Below, piece by piece: positions 44,727 through 52,915 of a DNA stretch of 64,000 nt. The notes under the pieces were generated by a model. That model had not been told where the DNA came from. It did no database searches and saw only the letters and a list, made by a program, of their open reading frames with translations. Origin of the DNA: Acidovorax sp. Leaf78 (GTDB lineage: Bacteria > Pseudomonadota > Gammaproteobacteria > Burkholderiales > Burkholderiaceae_C); the NCBI RefSeq assembly GCF_001422735.1, contig NZ_LMLZ01000024.1, forward strand, positions 1 through 64,000, written 5' to 3'. The number at the start of each line of letters is the position of its first letter. The first letter of the stretch is position 1. A program made the position numbers and the translations under genes.

Positions 44727-46520
44727 TCAAGCCACGGGCGCCACGAACGCAATCAGCCGCCCCATGCGTCGTATCCACTCGGCCGTGACGATGAACTGGG
44801 GCTTGTCCTTCTTCACGTACGGCGGCACTTCGGGCGGGTTGTCGGCCGGGTAGGGCGAGGTGTCGTACACATCGCCCACGTGCTTGCTGCGGTAGGCCGT
44901 GCCGGTGTACGGCGCGGTGGGGCCGTCGCCCTGGTAGGGGTTCACCACTTCGGGCACGGGCGATGTCCAGTAGTTGCGCGTGCCCAGCTCGGTCAGCAGC
45001 GTGGCGACTTCGGATTCGGGCACCGCGGGCGTGGCCATGACTGCACCGGTGAACAGGTCCGGAAAGTCCACCTCGCGGATCGAGAAGTATTTGGGCAGCG
45101 CCTTGCCGCCGCCCGCCACCTTCAGCGGCGAGCGCGCGGCCATCTCGGCCACGGCCGCGTCCGTCATGCCGCTGAGCTTGGCGTACGTGGCCTCCAGCCC
45201 CGCGATGTCGATGGGACGGCCGGCCGAGTAGTGGCTCACGGTGTTGGTGTAGTTCTTGTCGTAGTAGTAGGCGCCGTTGTGGATGTTGGAGCCGTAGCGG
45301 TGCACGTACAGGCCGTCGTTGGTGCCCAGCTCGACAAACGTGGGGTGGGTGCGGCCGCCGCCCAGCAGCGGGTTCACCGTGGCGGCGTCGGCCGGCAGCG
45401 GGCAGCTCTTGAGCCAGGCGATCGCCTCGGGCAGGCGCGCCAGGTACTTGCGGTCGCCGGTGAGCTGGAAGTAGTTGAACATCTGGCGGATGTTGGTCTG
45501 CGTGGTGTGCGTGGCCAGCGACCGGGGCTCGTAGCTGCGGGCGCCGGCGGGCGACCCGGCAGGGCGGCCGTCCTTGGCGCGCGAGAGGTGCTGCAGCCCC
45601 CAGCCCGCCTGCTGGCCAGGCTGCTGCATCAGGCGCATGCATTCCATCGCGCGGGTGATGCTGGGCAGCAGGCGCGTCTCGCCCAGCGCCATCACGCACA
45701 GCGTGAGGAACTTGATGTTCTCGCCCATCACGTCGTCGTTGAAGGTCACGTGCAGCGTGTAATCGCCGTCGTCCATGCCGGCCTTGGCACCGGCGGGCAG
45801 CTGCGACGCGTTGGGCAGCGGCATGCTGCTGATCGCCCCGGGGAAGTGTGGAAACCGCTGCGGCCAGCCGCCATTGGCCACACCGTACTCGGGGCCGAAC
45901 TGCGCGTTGAGCACGAAGTCGATGGCCTTCTGCACGGCTGGCAGGTAGCGGGCGTCGCGCTTTTCGAGGTACATGCGCAGCAGGAACTGCGATGCCACGG
46001 CCGTGCCCGCATCGTCGAACGTGGCGTTGCCGTAGTAGTGCTGGAACTCTTCGAGCCGCCACCCGTTCTTGCCGATGGTGTCGTACCACTTTTTCAGCGA
46101 CGCCTCGCCTGCGAAGTCGTGGATGTAGTTCCATCCGCCCGAGCTGTGCTGCGCGGCCATGATGGCCGTGGCGGTGCGCTCGGCCGCGCGCCAATGGCGC
46201 TCGTCGCCGGTGGCGTGGTAGGCGTCCAGGTACACATGGCCCACCGACGGCGTGCCCGGCGGCTGGATCCAGCACATGGTGCGGTAGGCCTCCATCTCTC
46301 CGAAGGTCTGCTTCAGGTCCGGCGAGTACGACCACACGTAGCCGCCCTGGTAGGACACGGTGTCGTCCATGTAGTGCGTGGCCCGCTTCAGGGCGTCGGC
46401 AGCGTCGGCCCTGGGGCCGGGCGGAAAGGTGGGCGCGGGGTCGTCGCTGCCGCCGCAGGCGCTCAGCAGCAGGGGGGCCAGGGCACTCAGGGTGAAGTCT
46501 CTGCGCTTCATGGTCAGCAT
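44727..46520 (-). CDS. pectate lyase, PL10 type, exported
   Basis: The 597-residue protein starts with a signal (MKRRDFTLSALAPLLLSACG) that may be a lipoprotein signal with Cys near residue 22. The catalytic part matches PL10 pectate lyase: GGWNYIHDFAGEASLKKWYD, HYYGNATFDDAGTAVASQFL and the hallmark GGWPQRFPHF. It would cleave polygalacturonate by beta-elimination. A longer C-terminal part (from about 330) is unusual compared with minimal PL10 enzymes. The start has GAGGAG upstream. The promoter faces that of a TRAP substrate-binding gene and shares a motif with it. Confidence 0.88.
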   Translation of the reverse strand: MLTMKRRDFTLSALAPLLLSACGGSDDPAPTFPPGPRADAADALKRATHYMDDTVSYQGGYVWSYSPDLKQTFGEMEAYRTMCWIQPPGTPSVGHVYLDAYHATGDERHWRAAERTATAIMAAQHSSGGWNYIHDFAGEASLKKWYDTIGKNGWRLEEFQHYYGNATFDDAGTAVASQFLLRMYLEKRDARYLPAVQKAIDFVLNAQFGPEYGVANGGWPQRFPHFPGAISSMPLPNASQLPAGAKAGMDDGDYTLHVTFNDDVMGENIKFLTLCVMALGETRLLPSITRAMECMRLMQQPGQQAGWGLQHLSRAKDGRPAGSPAGARSYEPRSLATHTTQTNIRQMFNYFQLTGDRKYLARLPEAIAWLKSCPLPADAATVNPLLGGGRTHPTFVELGTNDGLYVHRYGSNIHNGAYYYDKNYTNTVSHYSAGRPIDIAGLEATYAKLSGMTDAAVAEMAARSPLKVAGGGKALPKYFSIREVDFPDLFTGAVMATPAVPESEVATLLTELGTRNYWTSPVPEVVNPYQGDGPTAPYTGTAYRSKHVGDVYDTSPYPADNPPEVPPYVKKDKPQFIVTAEWIRRMGRLIAFVAPVA

Positions 46521-46625
46521 GGAATGTCTCCTCGTTGGATGGCAGTGGGTCTGAAAGGGGCCGTAACGGGTGCACCGGCTGCCACCCCGGCGGCCCGGCC
46601 CCAGGCCGTACTGCGCCATGACAAA

Positions 46626-46638
46626 TGACGTCGTACAA
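46626..46638 (-). promoter_or_regulatory. operator-like motif near pectate lyase
   Basis: On the minus strand TTGTACGACGTCA, 106 bp before the pectate lyase start. It matches the motif before the TRAP gene at 12 of 13 positions. The form recalls operators of GntR-type hexuronate regulators; the regulator is not in the window. Confidence 0.55.
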
Positions 46639-46804
46639 CTGTCGCGAATTCTGGGCGCGTGATTTCCTGCTGCGACTGGCGTTAACCCCAATCGGCCTGT
46701 CGCACTTGCCGCTGCAGAATCGGGCGCGAGAGCGCGGTGCTTACAAGAATAAAAGCCTTGAAATCCGCATGGAACCTCAGGTTCACGGGATTTGCGGAGG
46801 TCCG

Positions 46805-46833
46805 CTTCTGCGGCGCGCAGTGCGCCGCAGAAG
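46805..46833. other. perfect 12-bp hairpin in the control region
   Basis: CTTCTGCGGCGC (46805-46816) and GCGCCGCAGAAG (46822-46833) with loop GCAGT. No T tract follows. It could insulate the two divergent promoters or shape the pectate lyase leader. Confidence 0.7.
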
Positions 46834-46876
46834 GTGCTGATGCCGCGCGATCAAAGCTCTAAAAATTTGTGATTAT

Positions 46877-46889
46877 TTGTATGACGTCA
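46877..46889 (+). promoter_or_regulatory. operator-like motif near TRAP gene
   Basis: TTGTATGACGTCA, 49 bp before the TRAP start, with a second ATGACGT 13 bp further on (46894). It is the partner of the motif at 46626-46638, so one regulator may control both genes. Confidence 0.55.
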
Positions 46890-46937
46890 GATGATGACGT
46901 TAACAATGCACACAGAACAACACGATGGGGGACAAGC

Positions 46938-47912
46938 ATGCTCAAGAGATGGAAAGCCAGTTGTCTGGTGGCGGCAGCGTTGCTGTGCGCGGGCGCAGCG
47001 TGGGGGCAAACGAAGCTGCGCGCATGGAACATTCACCCTGACGGCTACCCCGTCACCGAGGCCATGAAAAGCTTCGCGCAGCAGGTGGGCAAGGCCACGC
47101 AAGGGCGCTACCAGATCGAGGTGTTTTCCAACGCCACGCTGGGCGACCAACCCAAAGCGGTGCAAATGCTCAAGAGCGGCGAGATCGACATCGCCGAGTT
47201 CAGCTCGGGCCCGCTGTCCGACGCGGTGCCCGGCATCAAGGTGCTGAACCTGCCGTTCCTCTTCACCGACTCGGCCCACATGTTCCGCCACCTGGACGGT
47301 GCCCTGGGCCAGCGCTTTGCCGCCAACCTGCAGTCGGCCGGCTTCGTGGTGCTGGGCTGGTACGACGGCGGCGGGCGATCGTTCTACTGCGCCAACCGCT
47401 CGCCCGCCACCATCCGCGATCTGGCAGGGGCGTCCATCCGCGTGCAGCAGTCGGAGATTTTCACGGAGATGATCCGGCTGCTGGACGCGAAGCCCGTGGC
47501 GCTGCCCTTCAAGGAAGTGCTGGGCGGCTTCGAGAAAGGCGCCATCGACTGCGCCGAGAACAACATGCCCTCGTACGAATCCACGGGGCACCACAAGCTG
47601 GCCAAGAACGTCTACGTGACCAACCACGTGATCTCGCCCGAGGCGCTGGTGGTGTCCGCCGCGCTGTGGGCCAAGCTCTCGGCCGAAGACCGCAAGGCCT
47701 TTGCCGACGCGGGTGCCCAGTCGGCCCTGCTGATGCGCGAGCTGTGGAACAAGCGCGTGGCGCAGGCGCTGGAGACCACGGCCAAACAGGGCTCCCAGTT
47801 CGTGCGCGTGAAGGACGTCTCGCCCTTCGTGCGGCGCATGGCGCCGCTCTACAACAAATACATGGCCGACCCGACCACGCGGGAAGAGCTGCTGACCATC
47901 ATTGCGAAGTAG
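46938..47912 (+). CDS. TRAP transporter substrate-binding protein, DctP family
   Basis: The 324-residue periplasmic protein has a signal peptide (KASCLVAAALLCAGAAWG, residues 5-22) and a DctP fold with AWNIHPDGYPVTEAMKSFA and the conserved arginine region GGGRSFYCANRSPATIRDLA near residue 150, which binds a carboxylate. Related proteins bind C4-acids or sugar acids such as galacturonate. The ATG at 46938 has GGGGGAC upstream. No DctQ or DctM permease gene lies beside it, so it is an orphan binding protein here. It diverges from the pectate lyase. Confidence 0.9.
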   Translation: MLKRWKASCLVAAALLCAGAAWGQTKLRAWNIHPDGYPVTEAMKSFAQQVGKATQGRYQIEVFSNATLGDQPKAVQMLKSGEIDIAEFSSGPLSDAVPGIKVLNLPFLFTDSAHMFRHLDGALGQRFAANLQSAGFVVLGWYDGGGRSFYCANRSPATIRDLAGASIRVQQSEIFTEMIRLLDAKPVALPFKEVLGGFEKGAIDCAENNMPSYESTGHHKLAKNVYVTNHVISPEALVVSAALWAKLSAEDRKAFADAGAQSALLMRELWNKRVAQALETTAKQGSQFVRVKDVSPFVRRMAPLYNKYMADPTTREELLTIIAK

Positions 47913-47948
47913 CGCTGCATTCCGTGATCGCTGCCGCGGCGGTGCTCC

Positions 47949-48506
47949 TCACGGCGTGACGGCGCTGCCAGTGGTGCCAGTGGTGCCAGAGGGCAGCAGG
48001 TACTCGCGCACCAGGGCTCTGGCGCGGTGCAGCCGGCTCTTGGCCGCCTCGCGCGTGGTGCCCAGGCGCTCCGCCATCTCTTCAATGGTCAGTTCCTCGA
48101 AGTCGCGCATCAGCAGCGCATCGCGGTAGATGGGCGGCAACGAGTCGATGGCCAGGGCCAGGTCGTGGCGCAGTTCGTGGTCTGGCCTGTGCGACCAGGC
48201 CAGGTTGTCTTCCACCTGCGCCAGCGGCTCGCCCTTGAGCCAGCCCAGCACCGGGCGCATGCACAGCCGCTGCACGATGCGCACCACCCAGCCGCCAAAG
48301 GCCGCCACCTCGCGCAGCGCGCCCACGCGGCGGTACACGATGATCAGCGCCTCCTGGACCACGTCGTCGGTGGCTGTGGTGGCGGCGCAGTGGCGCAGCG
48401 CGTAGCGGCGGATGTCCGGGCGTGCCAGCGCCAGCAGTTGTTCCATGGCCCGCGCGTCGCCATCGCGGGCGGCGGGCAGCAGTTGGGCGAGCGTGGGGAG
48501 TGGCAT
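47949..48506 (-). CDS. RNA polymerase sigma factor, ECF type
   Basis: The 185-residue protein has sigma region 2 (about 20-85; DDVVQEALIIVYRRVGALRE) and region 4 (about 115-170; LPPIYRDALLMRDFEELTIE, MAERLGTTREAAKSRLHRAR), with the normal ECF length and no region 3. A short repetitive tail (SGTTGTTGS) ends it. No anti-sigma gene is adjacent; a DUF2892 gene lies 42 bp upstream on the same strand. It converges with the TRAP gene. Confidence 0.92.
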   Translation of the reverse strand: MPLPTLAQLLPAARDGDARAMEQLLALARPDIRRYALRHCAATTATDDVVQEALIIVYRRVGALREVAAFGGWVVRIVQRLCMRPVLGWLKGEPLAQVEDNLAWSHRPDHELRHDLALAIDSLPPIYRDALLMRDFEELTIEEMAERLGTTREAAKSRLHRARALVREYLLPSGTTGTTGSAVTP

Positions 48507-48548
48507 GGATGGGTATTCTCAGTTCGAAGCGACTCAGGGGCCGTCGGT

Positions 48549-48752
48549 TCACTCCACCGGCCTGCGGCCGACCAGCGCGCAGGCGGGGCAGTAGCCGAAA
48601 GCGCCGCTCAGCACGCTGCCCACGCCCGATGCGGCCAGCACCAGGCCCAGGGGCGATGCGCCTTGCCACCACAGGCCGACGGCGACGAGGGCGATGCCGC
48701 CGACGATGCGCAACAGGCTTTCGGGGCGGGTAATGTTCTTGCGGTACAGCAT
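48549..48752 (-). CDS. DUF2892 family membrane protein
   Basis: The 67-residue protein has two helices (LLRIVGGIALVAVGLWW, and PLGLVLAASGVGSVLSGAFG) and ends with CPACALVGRRP, which matches the DUF2892 (YgaP membrane domain-like) family where the cysteine pair is common. A good AGGAGC site precedes the ATG at 48752. The ECF sigma gene follows 42 bp later, so they are probably co-transcribed. Confidence 0.85.
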   Translation of the reverse strand: MLYRKNITRPESLLRIVGGIALVAVGLWWQGASPLGLVLAASGVGSVLSGAFGYCPACALVGRRPVE

Positions 48753-48909
48753 GGTGAAAAGCTCCTGGGAATCGGTGGATGGATGGACAGCGAGGCGCAC
48801 TCACTGCGCGCCTCACCTACCAAGAGCCGCCGAATTCGACAAAGGATTCATGCGTTGGCAAATATTTTTAGGTGCTGCCCCCTTGGCAGATGTGCGGTTG
48901 CCGCGCCCC

Positions 48910-49893
48910 TTACCCGAAGTGGTCGAACGAGGCATACCGGTTCTCCACCGGCTGACCCTGGCCGTCCACCAGGCGCAGGCCTGGCTCAGCCACCACGGAG
49001 CCGATGCGCGTCACCGCTGTACCGCTGGCCGCGGCCGCAGCGGCCACAGCACCGCGCTGCGCAGGCGGGGCGGTGAAAGCCAGCTCGTAGTCGTCGCCGC
49101 CCGATAGGACGCAGCGACGCATCAATTCAGCATCAAAATGGCCTCTACCGCTTGATAGGTAAGCGCTAGCAGCTATTAAATTAGTAGTAACGTCCACATC
49201 GATCACCGCCCCCACGCCCGAGGCCTTGAGGATGTGCGACACGTCGCCCACCAGCCCGTCGCTCAGGTCCATCGCACTGCTGGCTACGCCGCGCAGCTGC
49301 AGGCCCAGGGCCACGCGTGGTGTGGGGCGCTCCAGCCGCTGGCGGGCGCGGGCCAGCACGTCGGCGGGTAGCGTGATGTGGCCGAGCAGGGCTTCGAGCG
49401 CCAGCCGCGCATCGCCCAGCGTGCCGCTCACATACAGGTCGTCGCCGGGCCGCGCGCCGCTGCGCAGCAGGGCCTGGCGCGGGGGCACCTCGCCAAACAC
49501 GGTGATGCAGATATTGAGCGGGCCCTGCGTGGTGTCGCCGCCCACCAGCTCGCAGCCGTGCGCGTCGGCCAGCTTCCACATCCCACGCGAGAAGCCGGCC
49601 AGCCAGGGTTCGTCCACCCGCGGCAGCGACAGCGCCAGCGTGAAGGCCAGCGGCCGCGCGCCGCAGGCCGCCAGGTCCGACAGGTTCACAGCCAGCGCCT
49701 TGTGGCCCAGCGCCTCGGGGTCCACGTCGGCAAAGAAGTGGCGGCCTTCCACCAGCATGTCGCTGGAGATGGCCAGCTGCATGCCGGGCGCGGGCGCCAG
49801 CAGCGCGCAGTCGTCGCCCACGCCCAGCACGGCAGCGCCATCGGGGCGCACGGGGCGCGTGAAGTAGCGGGCGATCAGGTCGAACTCACCCAT
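48910..49893 (-). CDS. thiL: thiamine-monophosphate kinase
   Basis: The 327-residue protein phosphorylates thiamine monophosphate to the active diphosphate. Family marks are GEFDLIARYF at the N-terminus, VGDDCALLAPAPGMQLAISS with the metal-binding aspartates near residue 30, GGDTTQGPLNICITVFGEVP near 117, the MDLSDGLVGDVSHI block near 220 and SGGDDYELAFT near 275. Residues about 238-258 (NLIAASAYLSSGRGHFD) come from palindromic element copy 6, read in frame. Length is near the usual 325, so the element replaced or filled a variable loop. Confidence 0.93.
   Translation of the reverse strand: MGEFDLIARYFTRPVRPDGAAVLGVGDDCALLAPAPGMQLAISSDMLVEGRHFFADVDPEALGHKALAVNLSDLAACGARPLAFTLALSLPRVDEPWLAGFSRGMWKLADAHGCELVGGDTTQGPLNICITVFGEVPPRQALLRSGARPGDDLYVSGTLGDARLALEALLGHITLPADVLARARQRLERPTPRVALGLQLRGVASSAMDLSDGLVGDVSHILKASGVGAVIDVDVTTNLIAASAYLSSGRGHFDAELMRRCVLSGGDDYELAFTAPPAQRGAVAAAAAASGTAVTRIGSVVAEPGLRLVDGQGQPVENRYASFDHFG
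49132..49190 (-). repeat. dispersed palindromic element, copy 6, inside thiL
   Basis: On the minus strand TTTAATAGCTGCTAGCGCTT, then ACCTATCAAGCGGTAGAGGC and CATTTTGAT, close to the consensus. The inner arms GCTAGCGCTT and AAGCGGTAG still pair. The frame is the same as in the rlmL copy. Confidence 0.85.
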
Positions 49894-49932
49894 GGCGCAG
49901 GTCGGCTGTCAGGGGCAGGGCAGATGGATGTG

Positions 49933-50841
49933 TCACGAAGCGCTTTCCTGTTCGGTGAACCACTGCGCCCAGTGGTCGATGCACGCCTGGATCTTGGGCA
50001 GGCGGTGCCGGCGCGTGAGCGTGATGGCATGGATGGGGCTGGGCTGCGGGTCCACCCACGCGGCCAGCACGGGCGCAAGCTGCCCCTGGCGCACCAGCGG
50101 CTCGGCCACCACGGTGGCCAGGCGCGCAATGCCCAGGCCCTGCAGCGCCAGGCGGGCGGTGATGCCGGTGCTGCCTGAGCGCCAGTGGCCTTCGGCCGCC
50201 ACCACATGCGCGTGGCCCTCCACCACGAAAGGCCAGCGGTTGAGCATCGCCACGGCGTTGTTGGTGATGAGCCGGTGCTGGTGCAGGTCCTCGGGGTGCT
50301 GCGGCGCGCCGTGCAGCTGCAGGTAGCCCGGCGTGGCGTACAGGCGGCGCGCCAGCGTGCCCAGCGGGCGGGCCACCACGGTGTCGGTGGGCGGCGCGCC
50401 AGTGCGGATCGCGATGTCGATACCGCCCTGCGCCATGTCGGCGATGCGGTCGTCCACCACCAGCTCCACGCGCAACTGCGGGTGCGCCTGCTGCAGGCTC
50501 TCAAAGCTGGGGATCAAGAGGTGCTCGGCCACCACCGAGCTGGCTGCTACGCGCACCCAGCCGCTGGGCTGGCCGCTCTGGTGGGCGAACTCGCCCTCCA
50601 GCTCGTCCAGCGTGCCGGTGATGCGCCGGCAGTAGTCGAGAAAGGTGAGCCCCTCCGCCGTGAGCGTGAGGCCGTGGGTGGTGCGGTGCACCAGCCGTGC
50701 GCCACTGGCCTGCTCTATGCGCGCCAGCGTGCGGGAGACCTGGCTCACCGGCACAGTGCGCTCGCGCGCCGCGGCCGACAGCGAGCCCAGGTCCGCCACG
50801 CGGGCGAACAGGTGCAGGTCTTCGAGGCGGAGGTCGCGCAT
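49933..50841 (-). CDS. LysR family transcriptional regulator
   Basis: The 302-residue regulator has the N-terminal helix-turn-helix (LHLFARVADLGSLSAAARER and VSQVSRTLARIEQASGARLV, residues 9-60) and an effector domain from about 90 (VRVAASSVVAEHLLIPSFES). It diverges from two small plus-strand genes, a hypothetical and a tautomerase, which are its likely targets. Its stop lies 39 bp from the thiL start on the same strand. Confidence 0.92.
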   Translation of the reverse strand: MRDLRLEDLHLFARVADLGSLSAAARERTVPVSQVSRTLARIEQASGARLVHRTTHGLTLTAEGLTFLDYCRRITGTLDELEGEFAHQSGQPSGWVRVAASSVVAEHLLIPSFESLQQAHPQLRVELVVDDRIADMAQGGIDIAIRTGAPPTDTVVARPLGTLARRLYATPGYLQLHGAPQHPEDLHQHRLITNNAVAMLNRWPFVVEGHAHVVAAEGHWRSGSTGITARLALQGLGIARLATVVAEPLVRQGQLAPVLAAWVDPQPSPIHAITLTRRHRLPKIQACIDHWAQWFTEQESAS

Positions 50842-51016
50842 CGGGCAATGGTAACGGCGGCAGACGTCTTTTCGCCGGGGCGCCGCTCGGCCACATCAAG
50901 GCGCCGGGCCCTTTGCAGCCGTGCAAAACGCTGTTGCCGTGTGCGCTGTTTCCGTGGCCGCGTGGCGTGCCTACAGTCGCTCCAACTTTTGAAGGTCTGC
51001 ACGAAAGGACGCTGCA

Positions 51017-51250
51017 ATGCCCCGCGACATCACGCCTGCAGAGTCCCTGCGACTGCACCAGGACGCAGAGCGCCTGGCGCGGCAACTGCGCCGTGAAGCG
51101 CTGCGGGATTTTCCCGACGCGGCCACGCGCGCACTGGCCTGCGCTGCAGTGGCGTCGGTGCGGGCTGCAGTATCGGCGGCCGTGCGGGGCTTGCAAAGGT
51201 TGCTTTCTCGCACCGTGCCGTCATCGCCACCACCACGACACCCGCAGTAG
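51017..51250 (+). CDS. small hypothetical protein
   Basis: A 77-residue basic, helical protein (ESLRLHQDAERLARQLRREA, then an Ala-rich helix ALACAAVASVRAAVSAAVRG) with a Pro-rich tail. No family recognised; RSB-like or phasin-like helices are possible but unproven. GAAAGGAC precedes the ATG. A tautomerase gene follows 37 bp later on the same strand, and a LysR gene diverges upstream. Confidence 0.55.
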   Translation: MPRDITPAESLRLHQDAERLARQLRREALRDFPDAATRALACAAVASVRAAVSAAVRGLQRLLSRTVPSSPPPRHPQ

Positions 51251-51287
51251 TTCATTCACTTTGTCACCCACCCCCAGGAGCTGATCC

Positions 51288-51686
51288 ATGCCCACCCTCA
51301 TCCTCACACTGACTCCACCGCAAACCCCCGACCGCTGCCAAGCCCTGGCCCGTGCGCTCACCGACCTCACCGTGCAACGGCTGGGCAAGCGCCGTGAGGT
51401 CACTGCGGTGGCCATCAACCAGCTACCGTCCGGCCAGTGGCACATCGGTGGCGAGCCCGCTGCGCAGCCCACGGCGTTGCTGGAGATCAGCATCACCGAG
51501 GGCACGAACACTCCGCAGGAAAAGGCGGCCTTCATCGCCGCCGCGTTTGCCGAGCTGGCGCAGCAGCTGGCCCCGGGCGCTGCGCTCGCCCGCGCCAGCT
51601 ACGTGGTGGTGCGCGAGCTGCCCGCTCAGGACTGGGGCTACGGCGGCGTCACCCAGCTGGCGCGCAGGCAGGCGCTGCCGGTGTGA
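51288..51686 (+). CDS. tautomerase superfamily protein
   Basis: The 132-residue protein starts MPTLILTLTPPQTPD, giving the N-terminal catalytic Pro2. The two half-repeats (residues 2-55 and 66-125, the second starting LLEISITEGTNTPQEKAAFI) look like the duplicated-fold 5-carboxymethyl-2-hydroxymuconate isomerase or tautomerase type. The substrate is unknown. AGGAG lies seven bases before the ATG. The divergent LysR at 49933 may control it. Confidence 0.82.
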   Translation: MPTLILTLTPPQTPDRCQALARALTDLTVQRLGKRREVTAVAINQLPSGQWHIGGEPAAQPTALLEISITEGTNTPQEKAAFIAAAFAELAQQLAPGAALARASYVVVRELPAQDWGYGGVTQLARRQALPV

Positions 51687-51723
51687 CGGATGGGGTGTGG
51701 AATTGCGAGGGGATACCGCGCGG

Positions 51724-52851
51724 TCAGGCCATGGCGCCGCGAAAGCGCTGCGCCGCCTGGCGGCTGACTTCGGCCAGCAGCTGTTCTTCACGCTGGCGCT
51801 CGCGCAGCCAGCGCGCATCGTTCTGGCCCGCTTCGACCTCGGTGCGCAGCATGTGCATGGCGCTCGATGAGCCTTGCACAGCCGCGTGGCCGGCGATCTT
51901 GTCCATGGTCTTGAGGATGTGCTCGCGCAGCGGCATGTGGTCGCCGGTGGCCGGGTCCACATACACCGCGTCCATGCCGAAGCGGCACGCCTGGAAGCGG
52001 TTGTAGGTGTAGACGAGGTAGTCGTCTTCGGTGGGCATGAAGGGCTGGTCCGCCAGGAACCAGGCGCCCAGCGACTGCACGTAGCCCGCCAGCGCTGCGG
52101 CGCGCTCGATGGTCAGCGGGGTGTCGAACACGCGAATCTCGATGGTGCCGAACTCGGGCTTGGGGCGGATGTCCCAGTAGAAGTCCTTCATGCTCTTGAC
52201 CACGCCGGTGCGCGTCATCTTGTCGAAGTAGACGGTGAAGTCGTCCCACGTGAGCGCCAGCGGCGCGCGGCCCGACAGAGGGAATGCGAACACCGAGTTC
52301 AGGCGTGCCGAGTCGAACGCCGTGTCCTGCCCCTGCACGTAGGGGCTCGATGCCGACAGCGCGATGAAGTGCGGGATGTAGCGCGACATGCGGTGCAGCA
52401 TGAGCAGCGCGGCATTGGCATCGGGGCAGCCGATGTGCACGTGCTGGCCGAAGATGGTGAACTGCTTGGACAGGTAGCCGTACAGCTCCGACAGCTCGCG
52501 AAAGCGCGGCTTGTCGTAGATGCGCCGCTCGTGCCACTGCTGGAACGGGTGCGTGCCGCCGCCGACCACGGCGATGTTGAGCTTGTCCGCGCTCTTGACC
52601 AGCGCATCGCGGATCGGCGTGAGCTGGCCCAGCACTTCGCTGCTCGAGTGGCAAATGCCGGTGGAGATCTCGATCATGCTGTTCGTCATCTCGGGCACGA
52701 CGCTGCCGGGCAGCGGGGTCTTGTGCATGAGGCGCAGCATGTCCTCGGCATAGGGCGCGAGGTCGTAGTCGTTGGTGTTGACGAGCTGCAGCTCCAGCTC
52801 GACGCCCAGGGTCAGGGGCTCGGAATGGTTGAACGCTTCAAGGGACATCAA
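51724..52851 (-). CDS. YbdK family carboxylate-amine ligase
   Basis: The 375-residue protein matches the GCS2 family of glutamate-cysteine-ligase-like enzymes: [18 protein letters not shown] near residue 14 (acidic metal ligands), [19 protein letters not shown] near 52, [19 protein letters not shown] near 97, [20 protein letters not shown] near 135 and [20 protein letters not shown] near 237. YbdK makes gamma-glutamyl compounds weakly in E. coli; the true product here is not known. The stop of the antiporter gene lies 64 bp upstream on the same strand. Confidence 0.92.
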   Translation of the reverse strand: MMSLEAFNHSEPLTLGVELELQLVNTNDYDLAPYAEDMLRLMHKTPLPGSVVPEMTNSMIEISTGICHSSSEVLGQLTPIRDALVKSADKLNIAVVGGGTHPFQQWHERRIYDKPRFRELSELYGYLSKQFTIFGQHVHIGCPDANAALLMLHRMSRYIPHFIALSASSPYVQGQDTAFDSARLNSVFAFPLSGRAPLALTWDDFTVYFDKMTRTGVVKSMKDFYWDIRPKPEFGTIEIRVFDTPLTIERAAALAGYVQSLGAWFLADQPFMPTEDDYLVYTYNRFQACRFGMDAVYVDPATGDHMPLREHILKTMDKIAGHAAVQGSSSAMHMLRTEVEAGQNDARWLRERQREEQLLAEVSRQAAQRFRGAMA

Positions 52852-52915
52852 AGGGCCTCTTCTGTACGGTGCGGTGCGGTGTGAGCGGGCTGCGCGCGGT
52901 CTGGCGCGGCGCCGC

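Larger units (their letters stand above)
46521..46937. promoter_or_regulatory. divergent pectate lyase/TRAP control region
   Basis: This 417-bp AT-richer gap carries both promoters, the two operator-like motifs at 46626 and 46877, and a perfect 12-bp hairpin at 46805-46833. No supported small gene. Confidence 0.6.

Noticed and set aside
44880..46628. Plus-strand open frame of 582 codons across the pectate lyase
   Set aside because: Same reason: antisense shadow of a recognisable enzyme.
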